DNA from: Mucilaginibacter ginsenosidivorax
Lineage (GTDB): Bacteria; Bacteroidota; Bacteroidia; Sphingobacteriales; Sphingobacteriaceae
Length of the DNA: 64,000 nt
Direction of reading: 5' to 3'
Assembly: GCF_007971525.1 (NCBI RefSeq)
Contig: NZ_CP042437.1
Location: 3,162,001-3,226,000 of the forward strand
Below, in pieces: positions 25,278-34,870 of the stretch; the stretch's first letter is position 1; every line of letters starts with the position of its first letter. A program made the translations under genes and the position numbers. The notes under the pieces are model-generated. The model ran no database searches, was not told the origin of the DNA, and saw nothing but the letters and a program-made list of their open reading frames with translations.

Positions 25278-25578
25278 GGTAAACAGGATTGATTATTGGT
25301 AAACAATAGCATTTTCGTCATCCGGGAATAATCCATTTGTAAACCTTTGTATCGGCAGTACAGGGTAAACGGACATTTTGCCACCCATGACAAGTTGAAA
25401 AACGGAAGTCATCCCGAACTTGTTTCGGGATCCCACAGGACAGGCGACCCGCATGAAGTAGACTTAGCATGTGGGGTGCTGAAACAAGTTCAGCATGACA
25501 TTGGGAATTAAACTATTGTCACTCTTCTTTCAGATTTTCGCAAATTTTATTACCCTGGATAACAAAAAAAAGACTGAT
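25278..25578. other. Gap holding repeat family A
   Basis: Nearly the whole interval from 25384 is dispersed repeat family A. The first 100 bases show no signal. Confidence 0.7.
25384..25560. repeat. Dispersed repeat family A, copy 2
   Basis: Matches 18763-18944 along its length, including CATCCCGAACTTGTTTCGGG and GGTGCTGAAACAAGTTCAGC. Confidence 0.85.
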
Positions 25579-27849
25579 TTACTTAAACTTATTTTTTAAT
25601 GCCGCCAGTTTTATAGCAATGTCTGTCTCTGGTGCTTCCTGTGGTTTCCTGTTGAAATTAGGTTTGTTATTTCCGGCGGCCGGCCTTCTGTCATCATTCC
25701 TCCTGGCCGCGGGCTCACTTTTATCGTTTTCTTTCATCGATAAGGCAATCCGCTTGCGGTTAACATCAACCTCGGTTACGGTTACCTCAACTTTCTGGTG
25801 AACTTTCAACACCTCGTTAGGATCTTTAATAAACCGGTTGGTAATCTGGCTTAGGTGTACCAATCCGTCCTGGTGCACGCCGATATCAACAAAGGCGCCA
25901 AAGTTGGTTATGTTGGTGACGATGCCGGGCAGCTTCATGCCCACTTTAAGGTCGCCAATTGCATTTACACCATCGGTAAAGCTAAAGGCTTCAAACTGTT
26001 CGCGCGGGTCGCGGCCCGGCTTGGCCAGTTCGGCCATAATATCGTTCAGCGTGGGTAGTCCTACTGTTTCCGACGTATATTTTTGCAGCGGAATGCTCCT
26101 GCGGATAGCGGCATCGCCCATCAAATCTTTCACCGTGCACTTCATGTCCTTAGCAATTTGCTCCAGCAAGCTATAACGCTCAGGGTGTACCGCGCTCGAA
26201 TCCAGCGGATTTTCGGCATGGTGGATGCGGAGGAATCCTGCCGCCTGTTCAAACGCTTTTTCGCCCAGGCGGGGTACTTTTTTGAGTTGATCTCGGCGTT
26301 TAAAAGCCCCGTTCTGGTCGCGGTAATCCACAATGTTTTGTGCCAGCTGCGGCCCCAGGCCCGATACATAGGCCAAAATTTGCTTTGATGCCGTGTTCAA
26401 CTCTACACCAACCGCGTTCACGCAACTCATTACGGTATCGTCCAACGAAGTTTGCAGCTTGTTTTGATCCACATCGTGCTGGTATTGGCCTACGCCAATT
26501 GATTTTGGGTCGATTTTTACCAGCTCGGCCAACGGATCCATCAAACGGCGACCGATAGATACGGCGCCCCTTACGGTAATATCTTTATCAGGAAACTCTT
26601 CCCTGGCTACATCGGATGCGGAGTAGATAGAAGCACCACTTTCGTTCACCATTACAATAGCAACGCCGGGCAGGTTAAGGTTACGCACAAATAATTCGGT
26701 TTCACGACCGGCAGTACCGTTGCCTATGGCAATGGCCTCAATCTTATACCTATCAAATAAATGCTGAACCGTTTTTTCCGCCTCGCGCGCCTGTCCGGCG
26801 CCGGTGTGTGGGTAAATGGCGGTATTCTCCAATAACTTACCTTGTTCATCCAAACAAACCAGCTTACAGCCGGTGCGGAAACCAGGGTCGATGGCCATAA
26901 CCCGCTTTTGGCCAAGCGGGGCGCTTAAAAGCAGCTGACGTGCATTTTCGGCAAATACGCGGATAGCTTCTTCATCGGCTTTCTTTTTGGTAAACAGGCG
27001 TACCTCTGTTTCCATCGATGGCTTCAGCAGGCGTTTGTAGCCATCGGCAATGGCTTGTTTCACCTGGTCGGCAGATGGGTTGTTAGCCTTTACAAAGCTG
27101 TCTTCCAGCGCAGCAATGGCTTCTTCTTCATCCGGTTTTATATCCAGCCAAAGAATTTCCTCCTTCTCGCCGCGGCGCATGGCCAATATGCGGTGCGATG
27201 GAGCCGACTTTACAGGTTCGGTCCAGTCAAAATAATCTTTATACTTAATACCTTCTATCTCTTTACCATCAATTACTTTTGATTGGAAAGTACCTTTCTC
27301 TATAAAAAGCTCGCGGATGCGGGTACGTACTTCGGCATTTTCGCTAATGGTTTCGGCAATAATATCCCTTGCGCCGGCCAATGCCTCCTCAATGCTATTA
27401 ACGCCTTTTTCGGCATCAATAAAAACAGCGGCTTCTGTTTGCAGGTCGGCTTTGCGTTGTTCCAGCAGCAAATCGGCCAGGGGCTGTAAACCTTTCTCGC
27501 GGGCCGCGGTAGCGCGGGTTTTGCGTTTAGGGCGATAGGGCAGGTAGATATCCTCCAGCGAAACCATGGTTTCGGCTTCGTTTATTTGTTTTTCCAGTTC
27601 GGGTGTTAGTTTCCCCATATCGGTAAGCGATTTCAGGATCGCTTCGCGGCGTTTATCCAGGTCACGAAGTTGTTGGGCGCGGTCGCGTATCTCGGCCACC
27701 TGCACCTCGTCGAGCGTGCCGGTAACCTCTTTACGGTAACGGGAAATAAACGGGACTGTTGCTCCTTCATCAAGTAATGCTATTGTTGCACTTACCTGTT
27801 TTTCGGATATGGAAAGCTCAGAGGCTATTTTTTTAGAATGCGATATCAT
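25579..27849 (-). CDS. tex: Tex-family RNA-binding transcription accessory protein
   Basis: A 756-residue Tex protein, the usual length. Domains in order: N-terminal helical Tex_N, YqgF-like RNase H fold (MAIDPGFRTGCKL), helix-hairpin-helix repeats (LGPQLAQNIVDYRDQNG, LKKVPRLGEKAFEQAAGFL), and S1 domain (VGMKLPGIVTNITNFGAFV). A Bacteroidota-type basic tail (DRRPAAGNNKPNFNRKP) follows. It binds nucleic acids and is linked to transcription and RNA metabolism. Confidence 0.96.
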   Translation of the reverse strand: MISHSKKIASELSISEKQVSATIALLDEGATVPFISRYRKEVTGTLDEVQVAEIRDRAQQLRDLDKRREAILKSLTDMGKLTPELEKQINEAETMVSLEDIYLPYRPKRKTRATAAREKGLQPLADLLLEQRKADLQTEAAVFIDAEKGVNSIEEALAGARDIIAETISENAEVRTRIRELFIEKGTFQSKVIDGKEIEGIKYKDYFDWTEPVKSAPSHRILAMRRGEKEEILWLDIKPDEEEAIAALEDSFVKANNPSADQVKQAIADGYKRLLKPSMETEVRLFTKKKADEEAIRVFAENARQLLLSAPLGQKRVMAIDPGFRTGCKLVCLDEQGKLLENTAIYPHTGAGQAREAEKTVQHLFDRYKIEAIAIGNGTAGRETELFVRNLNLPGVAIVMVNESGASIYSASDVAREEFPDKDITVRGAVSIGRRLMDPLAELVKIDPKSIGVGQYQHDVDQNKLQTSLDDTVMSCVNAVGVELNTASKQILAYVSGLGPQLAQNIVDYRDQNGAFKRRDQLKKVPRLGEKAFEQAAGFLRIHHAENPLDSSAVHPERYSLLEQIAKDMKCTVKDLMGDAAIRRSIPLQKYTSETVGLPTLNDIMAELAKPGRDPREQFEAFSFTDGVNAIGDLKVGMKLPGIVTNITNFGAFVDIGVHQDGLVHLSQITNRFIKDPNEVLKVHQKVEVTVTEVDVNRKRIALSMKENDKSEPAARRNDDRRPAAGNNKPNFNRKPQEAPETDIAIKLAALKNKFK

Positions 27850-28011
27850 ACATCAAATTTCGGACTGCGAAGTTGAGAGAATAGCCTTACAATTCAAAAA
27901 AAGATTGTTAACAAATGGGGGGAGTAGTGAGTGGTCAGTTGTGAGTGGAGAGTTGAATTAAAGTACGCATAGTGTTGATATGATTTTCGGCCGGTGAAGT
28001 AAAAAAAAGTA

Positions 28012-28857
28012 TTACCAGCCTGATACCAACAAATTGGTTGCTGCATTCACGCTGCATTTTTGATATTTCACGTAGGCAGATACCGCCCTTGTCCTGATCT
28101 TTTCTCCCGGTTCATTTTTAATGTAACCGGCAATAGCATCGTGTAAAGTGTAGGCCTCGGGGCACATCAGGCCGGTTGTCCAAACCAGGGGGTTAGCTTT
28201 GGCCTGCGTAATAAAGCCGCTAAAGTATTTTTTGCTGATGCAAGCCAGTATAATACAATCCCGGGTTTTGCCATCGGCGTTTTTAAACTTATTGGGCAGC
28301 CCGAAATCCATCAGCCCATCATGTCCTATATAAGCCAGTAACTGGGCATTGCCATCAATCCCTATCACCTGTTTTTGATAATGAATGGTATCCTTTAACT
28401 GCCCGGCACAGCTGTACAAAAAGTCCTCGGTTGTTTTTTCGATGGCCTGCCCGTCCCAGGCGTCGGCAACAAGGAAAACGTTCTGGGTGCGGTGTTTAAA
28501 TATCAGCCGCTCGATAATCATCTTTTTGCCCTTTTGTTTTTTAACCAGCTGCCAATCCTTGCTTCGTTTAAAATAGGTGCGCACTCCGTTATAGCATCCC
28601 CAGTATAAATTGGTTTCAGGATCTTGTCCGTTGCCTATTTTGGGCGGTACAGGTACTATACCCTGGTATTTATTATCGCACAAGGCAACAAAAACATGAA
28701 TTACTTTGCAGGAAAGATTTGTATAAGCGATGTTTTTAGATTGCGGAACCGACGACTTTAAGGCCGACGGCAATGCTTTACCTGCCGGGTTTGCCTTACA
28801 CCCAAAAACCGGTAAACATATGGCAACAATATAAAACACATTTTTCCAACACCTCAT
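28012..28857 (-). CDS. Hypothetical lipoprotein
   Basis: A 281-residue protein with a lipoprotein-type signal (AICLPVFGC, Cys at about 20). The mature part is a conserved domain with HVFVALCDNKYQGIVPVP, LYWGCYNGVRTYF, VADAWDG and YIGHDGLMDF. The gene is intact and ends in CSVNAATNLL. The pattern is reminiscent of a conserved uncharacterised family; no catalytic role can be assigned. Confidence 0.7.
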   Translation of the reverse strand: MRCWKNVFYIVAICLPVFGCKANPAGKALPSALKSSVPQSKNIAYTNLSCKVIHVFVALCDNKYQGIVPVPPKIGNGQDPETNLYWGCYNGVRTYFKRSKDWQLVKKQKGKKMIIERLIFKHRTQNVFLVADAWDGQAIEKTTEDFLYSCAGQLKDTIHYQKQVIGIDGNAQLLAYIGHDGLMDFGLPNKFKNADGKTRDCIILACISKKYFSGFITQAKANPLVWTTGLMCPEAYTLHDAIAGYIKNEPGEKIRTRAVSAYVKYQKCSVNAATNLLVSGW

Positions 28858-28987
28858 GGCCGCATCGGTTTAAAGCAAGTTAGTTAGATTTTCAGCAAGT
28901 CTCCCATTAACCTTCAGTCTGCGTTGAATATTTATCGTGGTATATCGTTTTTCAAAAAGCGCTTCCGCGAAACTTTTTTTATCATAC

Positions 28988-29755
28988 CTATTCCTCAAAG
29001 TTTTTCCGTACTACTTTCTCAATTGCCTTGCCCCAAAATTCGCCCAAAACAATGGCTCCCGCTTTATTGGGATGCAGGTAAAATAAACCTTGCTTTCCAT
29101 TCTCGGGGACCTGGAGCGTAAGGTGATGTTTCTTAAAATATTTGAAAGCTTTTTTATCGCCTATAAATAGGTGTTTGGAGTTGGTAGCCGCAAGGCTATC
29201 CAGTTTCGGAATATAGCTTTGCAACCTTGACAAGCCTTCCTGCAGATATTTAGCGCCGTTTTGGGTATTGGGGCTGTACCAGATAGGGTGCTGTAATATT
29301 ACAATGGCATTCGGAAAATCGGCCAGTAATTTGCCGGTAATGGCCTCCACGTTCCGGATATAATCACCTGGCGACACCGGCGCGCCGTGCGGGCCCTCAA
29401 TAGCGCTGTCATTTGTACCCAGTTTTATCGAAAATATAAGCAATGCGTTTTTATCCGCAAATGCGTTAGCCGCTTCTTCTATCCTGCTAAAAGTGCCGGT
29501 GCCGGGCAAAAAATCAAGCGTGGTATAACCGCTATGTCCCTGGTTGCTGAATTCAACCGTGCCTAAGTCTTTCTGCCGGTGCAGATACGCGACAGCAGTA
29601 GCCGGAGGTGCATCACTTGCAGCATCGGGCAATTGCACGCCTTGCGTTATGCTGTTGCCAATAAAAACAATATTGAGGTTTGGTTTTTTATCCTGGGCAA
29701 CAGCAGATAAAACACTCAATAACAGCACAATTACACATAAAATAAATTGTTTCAT
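28988..29755 (-). CDS. Secreted SGNH/GDSL hydrolase
   Basis: A 255-residue protein with a Sec signal peptide (ILCVIVLLLSVLSAVAQ). Block I is IVFIGNSITQG (Ser nucleophile) and block III includes KLGTNDS. The C-terminal block V is YLHPNKAG, where His is catalytic and the usual Asp of DxxH is replaced. It probably de-esterifies a carbohydrate in the periplasm or outside the cell. The P1 peptidase gene ends 11 bases upstream on the same strand, so they are likely co-transcribed. Confidence 0.88.
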   Translation of the reverse strand: MKQFILCVIVLLLSVLSAVAQDKKPNLNIVFIGNSITQGVQLPDAASDAPPATAVAYLHRQKDLGTVEFSNQGHSGYTTLDFLPGTGTFSRIEEAANAFADKNALLIFSIKLGTNDSAIEGPHGAPVSPGDYIRNVEAITGKLLADFPNAIVILQHPIWYSPNTQNGAKYLQEGLSRLQSYIPKLDSLAATNSKHLFIGDKKAFKYFKKHHLTLQVPENGKQGLFYLHPNKAGAIVLGEFWGKAIEKVVRKNFEE

Positions 29756-29766
29756 ATTGCCTCTTG

Positions 29767-30948
29767 TTACTTCACCACGTTATATTTTTTCAATACCCTT
29801 ATTACGGCATCGTGCGGCAGGCCGTAAGCCTTGTTGCCGTTAATACCTTCCATGGTATCTGCGGCAACCATAGCGTTGATGATAGCCTCTTCAACAGATT
29901 GCACGGTTGCCTCGTACAGTGGGTTCATCTGGTCGTTAGCCAGCATTTCGGCCTGGGTATTATCTTTCCTGCTAAAAACCGCAGGGTTAGCAGTGGAGAA
30001 CGCCAGGAATATATCGCCCGAACCGTTTTCGCCGCGCCCGCCAACCTTTCCAACCCCTAAGGCAACCCGTTCAGCTAATCTTTTTAACTGGTGCGGCAAC
30101 AGGGGTGCATCTGTAGCCAATATCACAATAATGCTGCCATCGCCCTCCTGGTGTTTAGATTGCGGGGCTGCCTTTAGCTCGTAGTTCAGCGTGTCTTTCA
30201 ATTCACGCCCTATGGGAACGCCGGCTATGGTCAGGTTCTTTTTCCGTCCAAAATTTGATTGAACCAGTACACCCAGGGTATAGGACTTGCCGTTAATACT
30301 AATCACCCTTGATGATGTACCGGTACCGCCTTTAAACCCCAGGCACATCATGCCTGTACCACCGCCAACATTGCCTTCTTTTAACGGCCCACCGGTGGCG
30401 TTGTTGAGTGCTTCAAAGGCATTGCTTTCCTTTACCTGGAAACCATAAATATCATTTAACCCGCCATCGTAGGTTTCGGCTACTACAGGGTAGGTATACC
30501 AATATTCTTCATTGCCATACCAGTTTTTATCAACAAACCATTTCAAAACAGCATCACGCACCACACCCACGCTATTGGTGTTAGTGATCATTACCGGCGT
30601 TTCCAGGAAGCCCGATTCGGTTAGCCAGGTAGTCCCCGTCATTTCGCCGTTGCCGTTAAGAGTATACCAGTTGGCAAACACCGGGTGATGGTTTACCTTC
30701 CCATTAGGAAAAATAGCCGTTACACCGGTACGCACCGGCCCCTTGCCAATAACGTTTTTTCCCGAGCCCGAAATAATAGTGCTGTAACCAACCTCAACCC
30801 CCGCCACATCGGTAATGGCATTGTTTTTACCGGTTGTGCCTTCAAAAGGGATCCCTATATCGCGCGCCCTGGGCTTTTGGGCGAAAGAACCGATGGTTAC
30901 GAAAGTTAATGTTATTGCAGCAAAGTAACGGGAATAGCGGCTTGTCAT
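29767..30948 (-). CDS. P1 family peptidase (DmpA/L-aminopeptidase-like)
   Basis: A 393-residue protein with a signal peptide (AITLTFVTIGSFAQ). The DmpA fold is shown by GIPFEGTTGKNNAITDVAGV, GVTAIFPNG, GGGTGMMCLGFKGG and GTSSRVI; the last region contains the expected autoproteolytic/nucleophile Ser. The family are N-terminal nucleophile aminopeptidases acting on short peptides. It is upstream of the SGNH hydrolase in a likely two-gene operon. Confidence 0.9.
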   Translation of the reverse strand: MTSRYSRYFAAITLTFVTIGSFAQKPRARDIGIPFEGTTGKNNAITDVAGVEVGYSTIISGSGKNVIGKGPVRTGVTAIFPNGKVNHHPVFANWYTLNGNGEMTGTTWLTESGFLETPVMITNTNSVGVVRDAVLKWFVDKNWYGNEEYWYTYPVVAETYDGGLNDIYGFQVKESNAFEALNNATGGPLKEGNVGGGTGMMCLGFKGGTGTSSRVISINGKSYTLGVLVQSNFGRKKNLTIAGVPIGRELKDTLNYELKAAPQSKHQEGDGSIIVILATDAPLLPHQLKRLAERVALGVGKVGGRGENGSGDIFLAFSTANPAVFSRKDNTQAEMLANDQMNPLYEATVQSVEEAIINAMVAADTMEGINGNKAYGLPHDAVIRVLKKYNVVK

Positions 30949-31027
30949 AATTATCGATTTAGGTTGATAAATATGCGATAAATTTCGAAATATCAGCCCC
31001 CAAAATTCTAATATTCAAGCACATTAC

Positions 31028-33154
31028 TCACCACTTCGCCCCCAAATTCCAAAACATAAAGGCCCATTTATCAACCTGTCCGCTTATCACCTGGGCGGTT
31101 GATTGGCCTGCGCCATGACCGGCATTGGTTTCAATGCGAATAAGTACCGGCCCGGCCCCTTTTTGGTACTCCTGTAGCCGCGAGCCAAACTTAAAGGAGT
31201 GAGCAGGAACCACGCGATCGTCATGGTCGGCTGTGGTAACCATTGTTGCAGGATATTCCCGGGGTGTAAGGGCATGGTAGGGCGAGTATTTGTACAGGTA
31301 TTCAAACATCTCTTTCGAATCTTCTGCCGTGCCATAATCATAGCTCCAGCCCGCGCCGGCAGTAAATTTATTGTAACGCAGCATATCCATAACGCCAACC
31401 GCCGGGAAGGCTACTTTAAACAATTCTGGCCGCTGGGTAAGCATTGCCCCGATGAGCAGGCCGCCGTTTGAACCGCCGGATACCGCCAGGTGCTCTTTAG
31501 ACGTGTATTTGTTTTTGATAAGGTATTCGGCAGCGGCAATAAAATCGTCAAAAACGTTTTGTTTTTTCATTTTGATGCCCTTTTTATGCCAGGTTTCGCC
31601 GTACTCGCCGCCGCCGCGCAAATTTGGCACAGCGTAAATACCGCCATGCTCTAACAGTATAATGTTCGATGTGCTGAACGCAGGTGTTAAACTCACGCCG
31701 AAACCGCCGTAGGCATATAACATTAAAGGATTCTGGCCATTTAGCACCGTACCTTTTTTATAGGTGATGATCATCGGGATTTTGGTTTTATCCTTCGACG
31801 CGTAAAACACCTGTTTCGATTCGTACTGTTCGGGATCAAACTGCACGCCCGATTTTTTATAGATACTCGATTGCCCGGTAGCTATATCCAGCTTAAAAAT
31901 GGTAGGAGGGTATATGTAGCTGGTAAAAGTATAATAGGTTTCCTTTTCTTCTTTTTTGGCTGCAAAGCCACCCGCAGTTCCAACTGATGGCAGGGTGATG
32001 GTTCGTTCCAACTTGCCATCCATGCTGTACTGTTGCACAAAAGAGGTGGCATCTTTCAGGTATTCGGCAAAAATTTTGCCCCCGGCGGTACTGGCCGTTA
32101 AAACATTTTTTGTTTCGGGTATCAAATCTTTCCAATGGGTTATGCCGGGCGTTGCGGCATCAACGGTAACTATTTTAAAATTTGGCGAATAAATGTTGGT
32201 TAGGATATACAGCTTGCTGCCCACATTGTCCAATACATTATGCTGGTTGTCAAAATTATCAACCACGGTAACTATAGGGCTATCGGCCTTGCTCAAATCC
32301 TGTATGTACAACTCATTGCCGGTGGTTGATGTGGCAGCGGTTATCACCAAAAAACGTTCGTCTTCGGTAAGGTAAGCGCCAATGTACCGGCGTTTGGTTT
32401 TCTCGCCGCCAAATATCAGCCTATCGGTGCTTTGCGGCGTACCCAGTTTGTGGTAAAACAATTTGTGGTATTGCGTTAAGCCCGACAGCTGGCTGCCGGC
32501 TTTAGGTTTATCGTAGCTGCTGTAATAAAAGCCATCGGTGCCTTTCCAGGCCAGGCCGCTAAATTTTACATCGATAAGGGTATCGCCAACCACACTTTTG
32601 TCGCTGGTTTTTATCACGATAACCTTGCGCCAGTCCGATCCGCCTTCCGAGATCTGGTAGGCGGCCAGGTCGCCGTTTTTTGTAAAATCGATGCCCTGTA
32701 AAGAGGTAGTACCATCGGCCGAAAATTTATTGGGGTCTAAAAACACTTCGGGTTTACCGCTATCGCCAATTTGCCTGTATAAAACCGATTGACTTTGCAA
32801 CCCGTCGTTTTTATAAAAATAAGTGTACTGCCCCTCTTTAAAAGGAGCGCTGTATTTCTCGTAATTCCACAATGTTTCCAACCGTTTGCGGATGTCTTCG
32901 CGATAGGGTATCTGTTTCAGGTAATCCTGGGTAACCTTATTTTCTTCTTTTACCCAGGCCTTTGTATCTGGCGCCTGGTCGTTTTCCAGCCAGCGGTAAG
33001 GGTCGGGCACCTGGGTACCAAAGTATGTATCAACGGTATCAACCTTTTTTGTTTTGGGGTATGGCAGTGTTTTAATAGTCATTTGTTGCGCGTGGGAATA
33101 GCTGTAAAATAAAACAGCTAATGCAAGTAAGCAGGGTGTTCTTTTCATCTCCAT
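31028..33154 (-). CDS. Prolyl oligopeptidase (S9A)
   Basis: A 708-residue secreted serine peptidase with a signal peptide (LALAVLFYSYSHAQ). A seven-bladed propeller is followed by an alpha/beta hydrolase domain. The catalytic Ser is in SGGSNGGLL, the Asp in DHDDRVVP and the His in NAGHGAG. It cleaves after proline in short peptides, probably in the periplasm. Same strand as the P1 peptidase, with a 79-base gap. Confidence 0.95.
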   Translation of the reverse strand: MEMKRTPCLLALAVLFYSYSHAQQMTIKTLPYPKTKKVDTVDTYFGTQVPDPYRWLENDQAPDTKAWVKEENKVTQDYLKQIPYREDIRKRLETLWNYEKYSAPFKEGQYTYFYKNDGLQSQSVLYRQIGDSGKPEVFLDPNKFSADGTTSLQGIDFTKNGDLAAYQISEGGSDWRKVIVIKTSDKSVVGDTLIDVKFSGLAWKGTDGFYYSSYDKPKAGSQLSGLTQYHKLFYHKLGTPQSTDRLIFGGEKTKRRYIGAYLTEDERFLVITAATSTTGNELYIQDLSKADSPIVTVVDNFDNQHNVLDNVGSKLYILTNIYSPNFKIVTVDAATPGITHWKDLIPETKNVLTASTAGGKIFAEYLKDATSFVQQYSMDGKLERTITLPSVGTAGGFAAKKEEKETYYTFTSYIYPPTIFKLDIATGQSSIYKKSGVQFDPEQYESKQVFYASKDKTKIPMIITYKKGTVLNGQNPLMLYAYGGFGVSLTPAFSTSNIILLEHGGIYAVPNLRGGGEYGETWHKKGIKMKKQNVFDDFIAAAEYLIKNKYTSKEHLAVSGGSNGGLLIGAMLTQRPELFKVAFPAVGVMDMLRYNKFTAGAGWSYDYGTAEDSKEMFEYLYKYSPYHALTPREYPATMVTTADHDDRVVPAHSFKFGSRLQEYQKGAGPVLIRIETNAGHGAGQSTAQVISGQVDKWAFMFWNLGAKW

Positions 33155-33477
33155 TTAAATTACAGGGAACTAAAGATAGTGATTTGCACAACACGGGCAC
33201 AAATGATTTAGGCCATTAAAGGTTAAAAGTTGTTAATTTTGCCCTTTGCTGCTGTTTAATTGACCGGGGCAAGCTATATTAGCGCCCTGTAACTAAAAGC
33301 GGCTGTAGCTGTTGCCTTAACTGCGTTTGCGCGGATTCGGCGTGTATATTATCTGCTTAGGCCTGTTTTTTTAACTTAGGCGCCATTAGCGATAATAATG
33401 CATTTTTTTAGGCGTTTGCTAAACCAAATAAGCAGGGTTTTAGCAAACCAGATTTATTTTATTAGGACTATTACAAC
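33155..33477. other. Upstream region of the beta-barrel gene
   Basis: No gene. Contains the strong inverted repeat at 33414-33448, and a G/C-rich segment around 33290-33350 without a clear signal. Confidence 0.55.
33414..33448 (+). promoter_or_regulatory. Inverted repeat in the leader of the beta-barrel gene
   Basis: GTTTGCTAAA (33414-33423) pairs perfectly with TTTAGCAAAC (33439-33448), with a 15-base loop. It ends 29 bases before the ATG at 33478. It could be an operator or a translational hairpin in the mRNA leader. Confidence 0.5.
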
Positions 33478-34230
33478 ATGAAACAAACTTTTACATTATT
33501 GGCTGCAGCTTTTTTTATGCTGATGGCATTTAAATCAAAGGCGCAGGATGTGCAGGATGACGAAACGGTTTCCGAAAAATCTAAAAGTTATTTAAGTTTG
33601 GGATTTGGCCAGTCAAGGCCTTATGGCGATTTTAAATCAACTGATTACAGCAACAACAAATCGGGTTTTGCCAAAAAAGGCCTGGTATATTCTTTAGATG
33701 GTGCACATTACTTTTTTAAGCGCGCAGCATTAGGATATAGCGTGACCTACCAGGACCAGGGTAATCTTGTTTATGATGATGATCAAAAGATTTCGCAGGG
33801 GTATACAGATAGCTATAAAGCCGATGGATCGATAGTTACTGCCAACAAACGCTACCGCAGCCTTAATATATTATTGGGCCCGCAATATACCGTTGTATGG
33901 CACGCTTTTTCGTTCGATTTCAGGGCATCTGCCGGCGCCATTAAAAGCTTTGCCACACCTACCGTTGCTGTGCAAATACAGGGCGTTGATGCACAAAGCG
34001 GCGAGTTTTTGCAACACAGTTCAACTAAATTTGCTTTTGCTTACGGAGGCAGTGCGGCTATCCGCTTAAATACTGGCGCAGGATGGGGCTTGTTCCTGAA
34101 AGCTAATTATATTAACTCTGCCGGACCAAAAATTACCTATACTGACCGTACACTGGTACTTGGCCGCACGGTTACCAACCAGGCTATGACGGAGGGACAG
34201 GCCATTTTTGGTTTATATAAAGAGTTTTAA
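33478..34230 (+). CDS. Outer-membrane beta-barrel family protein
   Basis: A 250-residue protein with a signal peptide (LLAAAFFMLMAFKSKAQ). Alternating aromatic/polar strands follow (YLSLGFGQSRPYGDF, YFFKRAALGYSVTYQ, GWGLFLKANYINSAG) and the protein ends in Phe (FGLYKEF), typical of outer-membrane barrels. It resembles the small PorT/OMP_b-brl group of Bacteroidota. The ligand or function is unknown. A stem-loop sits in its leader. Confidence 0.75.
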   Translation: MKQTFTLLAAAFFMLMAFKSKAQDVQDDETVSEKSKSYLSLGFGQSRPYGDFKSTDYSNNKSGFAKKGLVYSLDGAHYFFKRAALGYSVTYQDQGNLVYDDDQKISQGYTDSYKADGSIVTANKRYRSLNILLGPQYTVVWHAFSFDFRASAGAIKSFATPTVAVQIQGVDAQSGEFLQHSSTKFAFAYGGSAAIRLNTGAGWGLFLKANYINSAGPKITYTDRTLVLGRTVTNQAMTEGQAIFGLYKEF

Positions 34231-34232
34231 AA

Positions 34233-34312
34233 ATAGAATCAAGAGATTAGAGTCAAGAATCAAGACGGAATTTAAAAAGAGTCAAGAATTAAGAGTCAAG
34301 AATCAAGACAGG
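34233..34312. repeat. AGAATCAAGA-type tandem repeat
   Basis: Four degenerate copies of AGAATCAAGA / AGAGTCAAGAATTAAG in tandem. Same family as 21719-21790 and 35805-35840. Confidence 0.7.
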
Positions 34313-34318
34313 ATAAAA

Positions 34319-34356
34319 AGGGGATGTTTCATTAGTTTGAGACATCCCTTTTTTTA
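34319..34356. terminator. Terminator after the beta-barrel gene
   Basis: GGGATGTTTCA (34321-34331) pairs with TGAGACATCCC (34338-34348), followed by a T run. Confidence 0.75.
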
Positions 34357-34410
34357 TTTAAAAATTCATATTTGCTTGCGGCCTGTCCTTTGGCGCAAAG
34401 TACCCGGCGA

Positions 34411-34776
34411 TTAGTAAAAAAACGTTTCGGTTATTATCTTATCGTCTTTTACACCAAAAACGGCTACTTCTGCTACTTGTAGCCTTTGGCCATTTTTTAG
34501 CGTCATGTCCCGGCCCATGGCTACGCTAAAATAGTTGCCGCCTACCACCGGCTGGCTGCAAAAAAAGCTGTGCACTTCGGCTATGAGTTCCTGCCTGGCT
34601 TTTGATTTTGCTAAAACCGCCTCAATACCTTTTGTAACAGTGGGCACGCCCATGGCCAAGGCATGTTCCGGTTCGGTACAAACTATGTCGGCACTATACA
34701 GCTGTTCATAAATTTCTGTTACTTTCCGTTGTTGAAAAAGTTCATTGTAGCTATCAGCTAATTCCTGTGTTGTCAT
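34411..34776 (-). CDS. SnoaL-like / nuclear transport factor 2 family protein
   Basis: A 121-residue protein with the NTF2-like pattern: ELADSYNELFQQRKVTEIYE, LYSADIVCTEPE, and a C-terminal RLQVAEVAVFGVKDDKIITE. The fold serves ligand binding or enzymes such as isomerases; the substrate is unknown. It is divergent from an AraC regulator that may control it (inference). Confidence 0.8.
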   Translation of the reverse strand: MTTQELADSYNELFQQRKVTEIYEQLYSADIVCTEPEHALAMGVPTVTKGIEAVLAKSKARQELIAEVHSFFCSQPVVGGNYFSVAMGRDMTLKNGQRLQVAEVAVFGVKDDKIITETFFY

Positions 34777-34870
34777 TTTTTTCTGATTTTGATATCACAA
34801 AATTAATCGGTCTTATAACACTAAAAGCATCAAATAGTGCTATATATTTGCTTGATCGTATCAATTTACA

